Shown: positions 16,945 to 26,800 of the stretch, piece after piece
Position numbering within the stretch: the first letter of the stretch is position 1
Layout of the letters: every line of letters starts with the position of its first letter
Assembly: GCF_028290495.1 (NCBI RefSeq)
Contig: NZ_JAQGJT010000166.1
Location: forward strand, 1-54,888
DNA from: Tardiphaga sp.
GTDB lineage: Bacteria; Pseudomonadota; Alphaproteobacteria; Rhizobiales; Xanthobacteraceae
Reading direction: 5' to 3'
Length of the DNA stretch: 54,888 nt
The notes under the pieces: generated by a model
The model's input: only the letters and a program-made list of their open reading frames with translations
Told to the model about the DNA's origin: nothing
Databases searched by the model: none
Made by a program: the position numbers and the translations under genes

Positions 16945-17688
16945 TCACCTGTGCAATAGGGAGCGCGCCAGCATTTTTTTAAGCTTGAGTGCATCAGCCG
17001 GCGCCGCGCTCTTTTGGTCGTTGTCGAAGTAAACGAACACGTCGCATCCTTGGGATTTCCAGGACCTGATGTGCTTGGCCCATGCCGCCAAGGCAGCCGT
17101 CGAATAATGACCCTTGTACCGTCCGCTCGGACCATGACCGCGAAGATAGACGAAGTCCGCGGTCCGCTTCCAAGGTGCCGGCGCGTCATGGTGATCGGAA
17201 ATGCAAAGCGAAATGTTTTCGTTTGCGAGAATACGCATGATACGCGGCGTATACCAACTAAGATGCCGAAACTCGAAGCTGTAACGTCTTTTGGGCGACA
17301 GCATTCGGACAAAGGCAGATAATCTATCCGAGTCGGCTTGGAAATTTGGTGGCAGCTGAAAAAGGATAGGTCCTGCCTTGCCGCCCAGCAACGACAGGCG
17401 ATCTTCCAGCAATTCGAGGCTATTGACCGAATTCGCCGAAAGCCGCTTCCAATGCGTGATGAATTTGGACGCCTTCCACGAGAAAATAAATCCCTTTCCC
17501 GTCTGATCCTTCCAGCTTCCGACAGCATCCGGGGTAGGCGTGCGGTAGAAAACTCCATTGAGTTCGGCGGTATCGAATTGGCTGGCGTAGTATTGGAGCT
17601 GCGCCTTCAGGGGAAGGCCGGCGGGGTAGAAAGGTCCCCGCCAGGAATCATAATGCCAACCGGATGTGCCGATCAGGACGCGCGCCAT
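16945..17688 (-). CDS. DUF72 family protein (YecE-like)
   Basis: A 247-residue TIM-barrel-like protein of the DUF72 family, whose biochemical role is unknown. The family N-terminus is plain: VLIGTSGWHYDSWRGPFYP, then AELNGVFYRTP and FIFSWKASKFITHWKRL. GPILFQLPPNF and YSFEFRHLSWY follow in the expected order, and DVFVYFDNDQKSAAPADAL ends the domain. It starts 67 bp after the zinc dehydrogenase stop on the same strand and is probably in one operon with it. A second, longer DUF72 protein is encoded at 50786. Confidence 0.9.
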   Translation of the reverse strand: MARVLIGTSGWHYDSWRGPFYPAGLPLKAQLQYYASQFDTAELNGVFYRTPTPDAVGSWKDQTGKGFIFSWKASKFITHWKRLSANSVNSLELLEDRLSLLGGKAGPILFQLPPNFQADSDRLSAFVRMLSPKRRYSFEFRHLSWYTPRIMRILANENISLCISDHHDAPAPWKRTADFVYLRGHGPSGRYKGHYSTAALAAWAKHIRSWKSQGCDVFVYFDNDQKSAAPADALKLKKMLARSLLHR

Positions 17689-17755
17689 GAGAAATCTCTG
17701 TCGGGCACATTGAACGATCCTCTGACTTCGCCAGCGGAAAAATTGAACGCTGCCA

Positions 17756-18925
17756 CTAGGGCTTCATGACCACCTTGATACAGCCATCTTTTTTCGCACG
17801 AAAGGTCTTGTAAAGCTCGGGTCCTTCCTCAAGGGAGGCGCGATGGGTAATCACGAAGGATGGATCGATCTCGCCTTTCTCGATGCGCTCGAGCAACTGC
17901 GGCAAATAGTGCTGAACGGGCGTCTGCGCCATTCGGAATGTGAGGCCGCGATTGATTGCCGATCCCATCGGAATCTTGTCAAGCAGGCCGCCGTAGACCC
18001 CGACGATCGACACTGTTCCGAAGTTGCGGCAGCAATGAATGGCCTGACGCAAGACATGCGGCCGATCGGTGCCCATGAATGTCGCGACCTTGACCCGGTC
18101 GAGCACGGCATCGAAGCCAGAGCCAGTGTCCGGTTCCGTGCCAACGGCATCGATGCAAGCGTCGGCGCCACGGCCGTTGGTGAGATCCTGGATCCGGTCG
18201 TAGATGTCCTCATTCTTGAAATCGAGGGTGATCGCACCGGAAGCTTGGGCCAGAGCCAGCCGTTCCGGAACTGTGTCGATGGCGATGACACGTTCGGCGC
18301 CAAGCAAGAATGCGCTTTTGATCGCGAACTGTCCAACGGGGCCGCAGCCCCAGACTGCGACGGTCTCGCCGCCCTTGAGGTTGCAGAAGTCCGCCGCCAT
18401 AAAGCCCGTGGGAAAGATGTCTGAGAGAAAGAGGACTTGCTCGTCGCTCAGACCCTGCGGAACCTTGATCGGTCCGATGTCAGCATAGGGGACCCGGAGA
18501 TACTCCGCTTGGCCGCCTGCGAAGCCGCCGAGCATGTGCGAGTAGCCAAACAGGCCCGCGGGTGAATGACCCCAGAGCTTTTCCGCGATCTTGTGATTGG
18601 GATTGGAGCGCTCGCAACCGGAGAAGAAGCCTTTTTTGCAGAAGAAACATTCGCCGCAGGAGATCGTAAATGGAACCACGACGCGATCGCCAATCTTCAA
18701 CTTTCGATTTTCAGATCCGACCTCGACGACTTCGCCCATGGTCTCGTGGCCGAGAACGTCGCCCTTTTCCATCGTCGGCATAACGCCGTCGAATAGATGG
18801 AGGTCCGAACCGCAAATGGCGCAAGCCGTTACCTTGATGATGGCATCGCGTCCATGCTCAATCTTCGGATCCGGCACGCTCTCGCAGCGGATGTCATTCT
18901 TGGCGTGCCACGTAAGCGCTTTCAT
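17756..18925 (-). CDS. Zinc-dependent alcohol/formaldehyde dehydrogenase (medium-chain family)
   Basis: A 389-residue medium-chain dehydrogenase, of the group annotated as glutathione-independent formaldehyde dehydrogenase-like. The catalytic zinc site is CAICGSDLH plus GHETMGEV, and the structural zinc site is [16 protein letters not shown] with four cysteines. The NAD-binding turn is [16 protein letters not shown]. It should oxidise an alcohol or aldehyde with NAD in the cytosol; the substrate cannot be read from sequence. ATG at 18925 is chosen over the longer frame because GGAG precedes it and the family starts at MKALTW. It diverges from the SDR gene at 19058; the intergenic GGAAC (18983-18979) has no good -10 partner. 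Confidence 0.88.
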   Translation of the reverse strand: MKALTWHAKNDIRCESVPDPKIEHGRDAIIKVTACAICGSDLHLFDGVMPTMEKGDVLGHETMGEVVEVGSENRKLKIGDRVVVPFTISCGECFFCKKGFFSGCERSNPNHKIAEKLWGHSPAGLFGYSHMLGGFAGGQAEYLRVPYADIGPIKVPQGLSDEQVLFLSDIFPTGFMAADFCNLKGGETVAVWGCGPVGQFAIKSAFLLGAERVIAIDTVPERLALAQASGAITLDFKNEDIYDRIQDLTNGRGADACIDAVGTEPDTGSGFDAVLDRVKVATFMGTDRPHVLRQAIHCCRNFGTVSIVGVYGGLLDKIPMGSAINRGLTFRMAQTPVQHYLPQLLERIEKGEIDPSFVITHRASLEEGPELYKTFRAKKDGCIKVVMKP

Positions 18926-19002
18926 CGTAATTCTCCGGTCAACGCACTGTGCCCGGACAAACTCCGGAGAGAAGTTCGGTTCCAAAGTGCACCAAACTTT
19001 TA

Positions 19003-19027
19003 GGAACGACAGCGGAGCGCGGGGATT
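19003..19027 (+). promoter_or_regulatory. Possible weak EcfG-type promoter before the SDR/DUF305 genes
   Basis: GGAAC (19003-19007), 16-nt spacer, GATT (19024-19027), 30 nt before the SDR start. The -10 has only two matches, so this is tentative. Confidence 0.3.
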
Positions 19028-19057
19028 ACATTCCGGCGTTCACAACAGGAGATAGCC

Positions 19058-19843
19058 ATGTCCGCTAACCGACTTTTCGCGATCGTTACCGGGGCTTCGA
19101 CCGGCATCGGATTTGAGCTTGCAAAGCGTTGTGCTCAGGAAGGCTACGACCTTCTAATCGCGGCGGACGAGCCTGAGATCGGGAGCGCGGCCACCTCGCT
19201 GCGCAGCGAGGGCGCGACGGTTGAAGCGCTGCAGGCTGATCTTGCCACGATCGAAGGCGTAGATAAGCTCTATGCGGCCACGAAGGGGCGTCAGGTCGAC
19301 GCCCTGTTGGCAAATGCCGGCCGTGGGCTCGGCCACGGGTTCCTGGACCAGGATTTCGGAAAGGCGCGACGGGTCGTCGATACCAATGTCACAGGCACCA
19401 TCTACCTGGTCCACAAGGTCGGTAACGACATGCGCCGCCGAAATGCCGGCAAAATCCTGATCACGGGATCGATTGCCGGTTTCACCCCCGGCAGCTTTCA
19501 GGCCGTTTACAACGGGACCAAGGCCTTCCTGAACTCGTTTTCATTTGCACTGCGAGAAGAACTGAAGGACACCAAAATATCCGTTACGTGCTTGATGCCC
19601 GGAGCCACTGAAACCGAATTCTTCCGGCGCGCGGAAATGATGGATACCAAGATCGGAACTTCCGAGAAGGACGATGCTTCCGAGGTCGCCAACAACGGCT
19701 TTGATGCGATGATCAAGGGCGAGGGCGATGTCGTCAGTGGGCTCAAGAACAAGGTTCAGTCCGCCGTCGCCAACGTGACGCCAGCCGGGGTTCTGGCGAC
19801 CCAGCATCGGAAGATGGCCGAACCCGGCTCCGCCAAGAAATGA
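19058..19843 (+). CDS. Short-chain dehydrogenase/reductase
   Basis: A 261-residue classical SDR. The nucleotide-binding turn is TGASTGIG, the structural NAG is in LLANAGRGLG, the catalytic Ser is in ITGSIAG, and YNGTK gives Tyr151 and Lys155. The acidic residue after beta-2 (AADEPEIG) suggests NAD(H) preference. Substrate unknown. GGAG before the ATG (CAACAGGAGATAGCC) supports the start. The DUF305 membrane protein gene begins 3 bases after its stop codon, so the two are translationally linked. Confidence 0.88.
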   Translation: MSANRLFAIVTGASTGIGFELAKRCAQEGYDLLIAADEPEIGSAATSLRSEGATVEALQADLATIEGVDKLYAATKGRQVDALLANAGRGLGHGFLDQDFGKARRVVDTNVTGTIYLVHKVGNDMRRRNAGKILITGSIAGFTPGSFQAVYNGTKAFLNSFSFALREELKDTKISVTCLMPGATETEFFRRAEMMDTKIGTSEKDDASEVANNGFDAMIKGEGDVVSGLKNKVQSAVANVTPAGVLATQHRKMAEPGSAKK

Positions 19844-19846
19844 TTG

Positions 19847-21028
19847 ATGCGTTTTGAGACAAGGAAGGCCGTCAAATCCCGGCCTTGCGCGCAAGACGCG
19901 CTGGGTGTTGCCAAGTGTTGGCGCGCGGCTGTCTATCTCGGTCTCCTCAGCAGCACGTTTTCGACGGCCGTAAGTCAGCTATCTGCTGCTAGAATCGGCC
20001 GCGATGCTGCCGTGGACTGGATGTCCGTAGCCGCGATACCTGCGCGCGACTGGGCGTTGACCGCCGAACCGACGGTCGGGGTCATGGCGGTCGGCATCGC
20101 CTTTCACCAATGGGCCGATTTTTCCTGGGCGCTGGTATTCTTCGGCGTATTTGGAAAATGGACGGCCCGTCTGCATCCCGCCAAGCTTGCAGGCATGGCA
20201 GTGCCATGGGCAATCCTGACCTCCGCACTCGAATGGTTCGTTCTGGTCCCGCTGTTTCCGTTCTGGCAGCCTATCTTCACATTGCAGCAGCCTTATTGGA
20301 TCGGCTTTCTTGTTCACCTCTCCTCGGCGTCCATGTATCCGCTGTTCGCGTGGTTTCGCCGCTGTCCTTCGGAACAGGAGGTATTTGAGGGCAGGACATT
20401 TCTGCGATTCTGGAGCCTTGGCGCGATTTGTGGCTTGTTGGGGCTCGGCGCCGCGGCGCTGTTTGCGGCTGGTGGCCGCGAACTCGCATGGGTGGGACGC
20501 GATCCGACGATCGACCAGACTTTCATGCGGCATATGTCCACCCATCATGAGCAAGGCATTCTGCTGGCTTCGATCGCCGCAGAACGGGCGGGCGATCCCC
20601 ATCTTCGCGCCTTGTCGAAGCTTATGGTGGCGAGTCAGAAGGGCGAGGCAAGAATTTTCACGCATTGGTGGGCAAACTGGTTCGGCGAACCCATGCAGAT
20701 CTGCTCGGCGGAGGAAAAAGCGGCCATGCCCGGACTACTCGATACGGCGGCCGTGGCGAGGCTGCAGTCAACAGCCGCGGCGTCCTTCGACAGTCTGTTT
20801 GTCGAGTTGATGACAGAACATCACAAGGGAGCTGTCGCTATGGCCGATTGGGAACTCCACCAAGGGACCGATCCCCGTCTCCGCCTTATGGCGCACGCGA
20901 TCCGCCACGAGCAGCAAGGGGAAATAGCCCTGATGCGCGGTATGCACGGAGCGTTTGCGGTATCCCTCGCGTTCCAAAACATGTTCGCGGACAACGTGAA
21001 CCGATTGGTTGTCCGTCTCCTGCCGTGA
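19847..21028 (+). CDS. Integral membrane protein with C-terminal DUF305 domain
   Basis: A 393-residue protein. The first half has about four membrane segments (AAVYLGLLSSTFSTAV, VGVMAVGIAFHQWADFSWAL, LAGMAVPWAILTSALEWFVL, FWSLGAICGLLGLGAAALF). The second half, from about residue 225, is a DUF305 ferritin-like four-helix domain: FMRHMSTHHEQGILLA and VELMTEHHKGAVAMADWEL supply the paired HxxH/HH motifs, which in related proteins bind metal. It most likely sits in the inner membrane with the DUF305 domain in the periplasm. A TTG at 19844 would add one residue; ATG at 19847 is preferred. Metal handling or redox stress is a guess from the domain only. Confidence 0.75.
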   Translation: MRFETRKAVKSRPCAQDALGVAKCWRAAVYLGLLSSTFSTAVSQLSAARIGRDAAVDWMSVAAIPARDWALTAEPTVGVMAVGIAFHQWADFSWALVFFGVFGKWTARLHPAKLAGMAVPWAILTSALEWFVLVPLFPFWQPIFTLQQPYWIGFLVHLSSASMYPLFAWFRRCPSEQEVFEGRTFLRFWSLGAICGLLGLGAAALFAAGGRELAWVGRDPTIDQTFMRHMSTHHEQGILLASIAAERAGDPHLRALSKLMVASQKGEARIFTHWWANWFGEPMQICSAEEKAAMPGLLDTAAVARLQSTAAASFDSLFVELMTEHHKGAVAMADWELHQGTDPRLRLMAHAIRHEQQGEIALMRGMHGAFAVSLAFQNMFADNVNRLVVRLLP

Positions 21029-21048
21029 TCCACACCCCGCGAATGCAG

Positions 21049-21612
21049 CTACAGCGCCGGCAGCGCCTGCCATGCCGACAAAGGAAGCTCAACCGCCACA
21101 GGATCGCCGGCGGCAATTTGACCGGTCGCCTTGACAACACCGAGCACGCCGCACCTGAACCGGGGACGCGCATTCTTCCTGATCATCGCGCGCTTCAGCC
21201 CTTTCTGGAAGCGGTCAATGAGGCTACAGGGAGTTCGCAGGCCAGTCAGTTCGACGATAGCAGAGTCACCTATTCGCAGTCGCGTCCCAAGCGGAAAGCT
21301 CGTCAGGTCCAAACCTTCCGTCGTCACGTTTTCGCCCAGGTCGCCGGAGCTCACGATAAAACCCACCGATACCAATTCGGCGAAAAGTTCGGAGGCCATC
21401 AGGTGAACCTGCCGATTATTGAGAAGTTCCGGCGTCTTTGCCGCTAGATATCTATGCCTGACGAATCGGCCCGCGTGGGCGTCGCCTTCGACGCCGTGAT
21501 TTTCGACGAGCCTTATTGTGCGTTGGATTGGTTTACTGAAACCGTGCTGAGGGTTCGATCCGACGGCAACGACCGAACCGCTCAGGCGAGGTTTGTCAGT
21601 GAATTGAACCAT
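21049..21612 (-). CDS. MOSC domain protein
   Basis: A 187-residue MOSC-domain protein; this fold (molybdenum cofactor sulfurase C-terminal) carries sulfur or binds molybdenum cofactor and, in YiiM/YuaD-like proteins, supports reduction of N-hydroxylated compounds. Visible family features are GVEGDAHAG, the GENVTTEGLDL block and LTGLRTPCSLIDRF with the conserved cysteine. It begins 27 bases after the stop of the 131-residue protein on the same strand, suggesting an SDR/hypothetical/MOSC operon. It converges with the DUF305 gene. Confidence 0.85.
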   Translation of the reverse strand: MVQFTDKPRLSGSVVAVGSNPQHGFSKPIQRTIRLVENHGVEGDAHAGRFVRHRYLAAKTPELLNNRQVHLMASELFAELVSVGFIVSSGDLGENVTTEGLDLTSFPLGTRLRIGDSAIVELTGLRTPCSLIDRFQKGLKRAMIRKNARPRFRCGVLGVVKATGQIAAGDPVAVELPLSAWQALPAL

Positions 21613-21639
21613 GAATTTGTCGGGACGTGCCAGGTGGCC

Positions 21640-22035
21640 TCAGGCCACATGCTCTTTGGCTTGAAGACGGTCATCGTTTTGAAACTGAATGCGTTGGTCA
21701 CGCCGAGCGGCCGTCTTCAGATCCGAATACCAGGCCGAGTAAGGCGTGTTCTTGATCATGTGCCGGTTCAAGTCCGGTGATCCATCGCTCCACCATACCT
21801 CGCCGCGCTCGCCCAACGCCCGCTTTGCGTTGTCGACCGCGTGATGTGCGGCCGCTTCCGCGGTAAGGTCGCCAGCGGCTTTGGCGGATTTGACGGCCCT
21901 GCGGGCTGCCATCAGGGTGATGACGCACGCAGCCCTCACTGCGGCAGAAAGATGAGGATTGGACAGCCGCCAGAGCCTGCCCCGGACGACAAAATAGCGC
22001 CCGTCGGGGGTCACGGGATGCTTGAGGCCGGCCAT
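21640..22035 (-). CDS. Conserved hypothetical protein (VTPDGRYFVVRGRLWR family)
   Basis: A 131-residue soluble protein. The opening HPVTPDGRYFVVRGRLWR and the block MAARRAVKSAKAAGDLTAEA ... ALGERGEVWWSDGSPDLNRH ... NTPYSAWY match a widespread rhizobial family without known function. The segment LSAAVRAACVITL fits the family less well and may mark a local double frameshift, and the last 25 residues also look unlike relatives. Its ATG overlaps the TGA of the preceding SDR by one base, so translation is coupled. Confidence 0.65.
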   Translation of the reverse strand: MAGLKHPVTPDGRYFVVRGRLWRLSNPHLSAAVRAACVITLMAARRAVKSAKAAGDLTAEAAAHHAVDNAKRALGERGEVWWSDGSPDLNRHMIKNTPYSAWYSDLKTAARRDQRIQFQNDDRLQAKEHVA

Positions 22036-22892
22036 CAGATGAACGGCTTGCCACCGGTGACCGCCACTGTGGTGCCGGACGTGTAGCTGGAGCGGGGATC
22101 CGCCAGCATGACGTAGGCGCTTGCGAGTTCGGCCGGTTGACCGGGGCGTTTCATCGGCGTCTGCTTGCCAAAATTCCTTACCGCTTCATCGGGCATGGTG
22201 GACGGGATCAGGGGTGTCCAGATCGGGCCTGGGGCGACGGCATTGGCGCGTATGCCCTTTTCGGCGAGCATTTGTGCCAGACCGCCGGTGAAATTCTGGA
22301 TCGCTCCCTTGGTAGTCGCGTAGGCTAGAAGCATCGGGTTCGGCATGTCGGAATTCACGGAGGCGGTGTTGATTATGGCACTACCGGCCTTCATGTGCGG
22401 CACCGCCGCCTTTGTCAGATAAAACATGGCATGGATGTTGGTCCGGAACGTCATCTCCCATTCCTCGTCCGAAATTTCGCCGATGTCCTTGAACGTCGCC
22501 TGGTGCGCCGCGTTGTTCACGAGAATATCGATACCACCGAACTCGCCGACGGCCTTTTTGATGACCTCGCGGCAGTGCCGAGCATCCTGCAGGTCGCCCG
22601 GCACGAGCACGGCCTTGCGGCCTTCCTGCTCGATGAGCTTCTTCACCTCATTCGCCTCGTCGGTCTCATTGAGAAACGAAATCAAGACATCAGCGCCTTC
22701 TCGCGCGAACGCGATTGCCACGGCGCGACCTATGCCGCTATCGCCGCCGGTAATGACCGCTTTCATTCCCTTCAGGCGGCCGGAGCCCTCGTAGGATTTT
22801 TCGCCATGGTCCGGACGGGGCTGCATCGCGTCGGTTGAGCCCGGCGTCGGTTGTTTTTGCGCGGCGAACGGCGGCTTGGGATAATCGAGCAT
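22035..22892 (-). CDS. Short-chain dehydrogenase/reductase (stress-type SDR with N-terminal extension)
   Basis: A 285-residue SDR of the YghA-like group, which has a 40-residue N-terminal arm (YPKPPFAAQKQPTPGS) before the Rossmann core. TGGDSGIGRAVAIAFAREGA is the cofactor turn, NNAAHQ the NNAG-like motif, INTASVNS the catalytic Ser region, YATTKGA the Tyr/Lys pair and TSGTTVAVTGGKP the typical C-terminus. Start at 22892 is favoured by CGGAGAATTTT before the ATG. A promoter GGAAC-N16-CATT lies upstream. First gene of an apparent operon with the 131-residue protein and the MOSC protein. Confidence 0.88.
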   Translation of the reverse strand: MLDYPKPPFAAQKQPTPGSTDAMQPRPDHGEKSYEGSGRLKGMKAVITGGDSGIGRAVAIAFAREGADVLISFLNETDEANEVKKLIEQEGRKAVLVPGDLQDARHCREVIKKAVGEFGGIDILVNNAAHQATFKDIGEISDEEWEMTFRTNIHAMFYLTKAAVPHMKAGSAIINTASVNSDMPNPMLLAYATTKGAIQNFTGGLAQMLAEKGIRANAVAPGPIWTPLIPSTMPDEAVRNFGKQTPMKRPGQPAELASAYVMLADPRSSYTSGTTVAVTGGKPFI

Positions 22893-22916
22893 AAAATTCT
22901 CCGTTGTCATTTTACA

Positions 22917-22941
22917 AATGACCAAGCGGGTCCTCAGTTCC
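22917..22941 (-). promoter_or_regulatory. EcfG-type promoter of the SDR/MOSC operon
   Basis: On the minus strand GGAAC (22941-22937), 16-nt spacer, CATT (22920-22917), 24 nt before the ATG at 22892. Confidence 0.55.
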
Positions 22942-23064
22942 AGATGGGCTGGGATATCTTCAAAAGGTCAGACGCGGCGCGGCGCCCGCAGAGATCGACC
23001 GAGCGTCAGAAGCAGCGGATAAACCCAAGGGGGCGCGAATTCTCGAGCGTTGCGTGGGCAATAG

Positions 23065-23220
23065 GAACGTTGTCTCGATAAGGAAATTGAACCTGCGGCG
23101 GTTGCACCTCTTGCGGCAAACGCGGCCCTAAAGCTCGCTAAGGAATTGCGGAAACTCCTGGACATTGAGAGTCAACACGCCCGTGAAGAATCCGGCGATT
23201 GGCTCAGGAACGATGCCTGA
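23065..23220 (+). pseudogene. Possible remnant of a small helical protein
   Basis: An open frame without a usable start codon reads LDKEIEPAAVAPLAANAALK, then LAKELRKLLDIESQ and ESGDWLRNDA-stop. The amphipathic, Ala/Leu/Lys-rich pattern and G/C third positions look coding. An in-frame TAG just upstream (23062) removes any longer start. Probably the tail of a broken small gene. Confidence 0.3.
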
Positions 23221-23736
23221 TGATTCATGCTTGCTGATCGGTGACCACTGCATTGTGCCTGCTTGGCCGTATTGTGGCCGATCGCCGATGGCATTCCAAA
23301 CTGCAAAACAAGGCTCAAGAAACCAAATTTCTTACGCTTCTTTGCGTGAACAAGCCTTTTGCGTGAAAAAGCTCCGTCGTGGACGGCTCATTCGTGGATC
23401 GGACAGCCGTCAATTTTCATTCCGATCTTCTGCAACGCATTCACCCGACCGCCAGAAAAGTGGCCGAGCAGACGCGGCTCTGCTCGCATTCGACCTGCTG
23501 AAGAAAAGGCAAAAAGCACCTGACTGCGTCGTCTCGGGACACACGGCCCCAGCTTGAGACTTTGCCCGTCGCTTGCCGGGCGCGAGCCACTTTCGTCGTT
23601 CTCCGTCCAGCCTGAAGCTGAAGGATGCCAAACGGTGGCTTGCTTCGGCAGGTGAAGAAGCGACGGCGTGATCGCAAGGATTTCGAACTCCTAGATCGGG
23701 CCGGTACTTGTTGCGCACTTCGCAAGTGCGGGCGAT
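23221..23736. other. No gene seen
   Basis: About 515 bases. Frames on both strands (23165-23557 +, 23410-23718 -) lack ribosome sites, known motifs and codon bias. No convincing hairpin was found. Confidence 0.45.
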
Positions 23737-23761
23737 GGAACAAAAGACCTCTCGGCGCCTT
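23737..23761 (+). promoter_or_regulatory. EcfG-type promoter of the Mfd-like gene
   Basis: GGAAC (23737-23741), 16-nt spacer, CCTT (23758-23761), 58 nt before the start codon. Three of four -10 bases match. Confidence 0.5.
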
Positions 23762-23819
23762 GGAAAGTCGTGACGCGGAAGCGCTCACTTTTTTCTGAAG
23801 CGGACAGCAAGAAGGAATT

Positions 23820-26800
23820 ATGAGCGGGATAGGACGACCAAGGGCGAAGGGCGTTCGCTACCCCTCTTCCGCCAAGAGGAAAGAAGCGCGAGACTTGATC
23901 TCGTCGGCGGCGCCATCAGGAATGATCGCACTCTTCCTGCTCGATGAATGGAAAGCTGCCAAGCACAACGGCTTGATTTTCCTCGCGGAAAACGAAAGAA
24001 GGGCCGAACAGCTTGGCGCACTCCTGCATGCGCTTTCACCCGATTGCGGGGTCGTGGTGCTGCCCCGACGGGACACCCTGCCGTTCGATGAAATGGAGGC
24101 TTCGCGCGAGATCTCGGGCAGGCGAGCTTCGGTGTTACGGCGCATCGCGAGCAATCCCTCCGCCGCGCTTCTGGTGACCACGGCGGAGGCTGTCGCTCAA
24201 CGCGTCGTTCATTGCGAGCGCTGGAAGGACGCCGTGTTACATCTCAGGATCGGAGATCCTTTCGCTGAAAATGACGTGAGAGCGTTTCTCAATCAGGCGG
24301 GCTACACCCTCGACGAGCGCGTGGATATGCCCGGATCTGCCTTGCTTCAGGGGCAGGTGGTCGAGCTTTACCCCGCGGGCTCATTAGGTCCAGCCAGGAT
24401 CGAAATAGACGAGGGGTTCATCGCCGGCATCCGTTGCTACGATCTTGTCGATGGGGCAGTGATTACTGACTTGAAGGAGCTTGTCGTTGATCCGGTATGG
24501 GAACAGCCGAAGGCCGACGGCGAGCCGGATACGCCACAAGATGAGCCGGACCTCGTAAACTCCATATTTGATTATCTGCCGGCGGCGCGGCTAGTACTGG
24601 ACGCCGGCGTAGATGAGCGCGGAGCCATGTGGCTGCAGCAGTTGGACGAGGAAGGTACCGCGGCGCATTTGGCCGGCCGTCGAGAATTTCTGACCACGGA
24701 TGAGTGGAAGACGATTCTGGGCGCCGCGAAAATACTGCCTGTGTCGTCGACAATCAAAGCGGTCCCGCGCTTTTTTGAAGCTGCATCCCCAGCCAAATCG
24801 TTGCGCAGATTCCTCGCCGATGCCAGTTCCGAACGCGTTCTGTTTACCGCCGCGAACGACAAGGACCTGAGACTTATGGATCGCCGCGCCGGCGACTTAA
24901 GCCATCGATGCAACCAGTTCTGCGATATTGTGAAGACAGCGAGCGGCAGAAGGATGTCCTTTATTGCCGACTTCGATCGTGGCTTTGTTCATCCATCGAG
25001 ATCCGGCGATGTCGTCATCATCACCGCTTCGGATATCCTGGGAAGCAGGGCGTCTCACCTGACCCCGATGGCGACGCCCTCAAGTCAAGCGAGAAGTTCG
25101 ACGGAGGTAGCAACCGGCGACGTTGTCGTTCACTTTGATCGTGGCGTTGCTATTCTTCGCGGCCTTGAGACGGTTGCTGTCGAGGGCACGCCTGAGAGCG
25201 AAATGATTCGCCTGGAGTTTGCCGACGGTAAGACCCTGCTCGCTCCTTTGGAGGAGCTTACATCGATCTGGCGGTACTCCTCCGACCCCACCAATGTTAC
25301 CCTTGACAAGGTTGATGGAAGTTCGTGGCAGAAGCGCCGCAGTGAGATCGAACAGGATATCGTTGAGACGGCCGATCATCTTGCGAAATCCATCAGAGAG
25401 CGCGCAAAGCTGTCGGCCCCAAAAATTGTCCCTTCGACAGCGCTGTATGAGAGGTTCGCAGGCCGATTCCCGTATTTCCCCACTCCCGACCAGGCGTCGG
25501 CAGTTGAAGAGGTTCTTCGGGATATGGCATCGGGCCGTCCGATGGACCGCATCGTGTGCGGAGATGTTGGCTTCGGGAAGACCGAGGTCGCGCTGCGCGC
25601 GGCCGCCGCCGCCGTTTTTGCCGGAAAGCAGGTCGCGCTTGCCGCACCCACGACGGTACTGGCGCGCCAGCACGTTGAGACATTTCGAAAGCGCTTCGCG
25701 CCCTTTGGAATCGAAGTCGGACACCTGTCCCGTTTTAGCTCCAGGCAGGAGATAACGAAGGTCAAAAAGTCCCTTTCGGACGGATGCCTGAAGCTTGTCG
25801 TAGGAACTCACGCGTTGGCGGCTAAGGGCGTTGCCTTCGCGGATCTGGGTCTGGTGATCGTCGACGAAGAGCAAAGGTTCGGAGCTGCGGACAAGTCCAG
25901 ACTTTCGAGTTTAGCGGACGGTGCCCATCTTCTCACCATGAGTGCTACACCAATTCCGCGGACGCTAAGCGAGGTTCACGCCGGCCTTCGCAGCGTAAGT
26001 CTGATCGTCACGCCGCCTACTCGACGTATACACGTCCGAACGAATGTCGATTTGTTCAGGGAAGAGATCGTCTCTGCGGCCTTGCGACGAGAAAAGGCAA
26101 GGAAGGGTCAAAGCTTCGTCGTATGTCCCAGGATCCAGGATATCGCCCCCATGCGGCTGCGGCTGAAGGCAATCGTGCCGGAGCTTCGATTGGCCGCTCT
26201 CCACGGGCGGATGCCGGGAGGCGATATCGACGAGGCGATGATCTCTTTTGCGGAGGGAAGAGCGGACGTCCTGCTTGCCACCAATATTATCGAAAGCGGC
26301 CTCGATCTTCCCAGGGCCAATACGATCGTGGTTTGGCGGCCCGAGAAGTTCGGCCTGGCGCAACTTCACCAGTTACGAGGGCGTGTCGGTCGAGGAGCAA
26401 TCCGGGCCTTCGCGTACCTGATGACCGACCCGGATGCGCCGCCGAAGGGCGCCTCGTTGAAGAGATTGGAAACTTTACAGGAATTGAGTGGATCAGGGGC
26501 CGGCTTCGAGATAAGCGACAGAGACCTCGATCTTCGGGGAGGTGGAGATCTGCTATCGGAGCAGCAGTCGGGGCATGTCAAAGTACTTGGGAGCGCATTA
26601 TACAGGCATCTGCTGACGAGGGCGATGGCGAAGGATAACAATGAGGGTAACGCAGAGCGGGCCCCGGAACTGAGGCTGGAAATATCCGGCAGGCTGCCGA
26701 GGACGTTCATTCAGGACAATGATACGCGCCTGGGGATTTACGCGCGCTTGTTCAAGTGTGCGACAGAAGCCGAACTGGAAGCACTTGAAGACGAGCTCGA

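Noticed and set aside
18959..18983. EcfG-type promoter for the zinc dehydrogenase
   Set aside because: GGAAC is present, but at 16-nt spacing the -10 is GTTT and at 15 nt AGTT, so it does not meet the rule used for the other sites.
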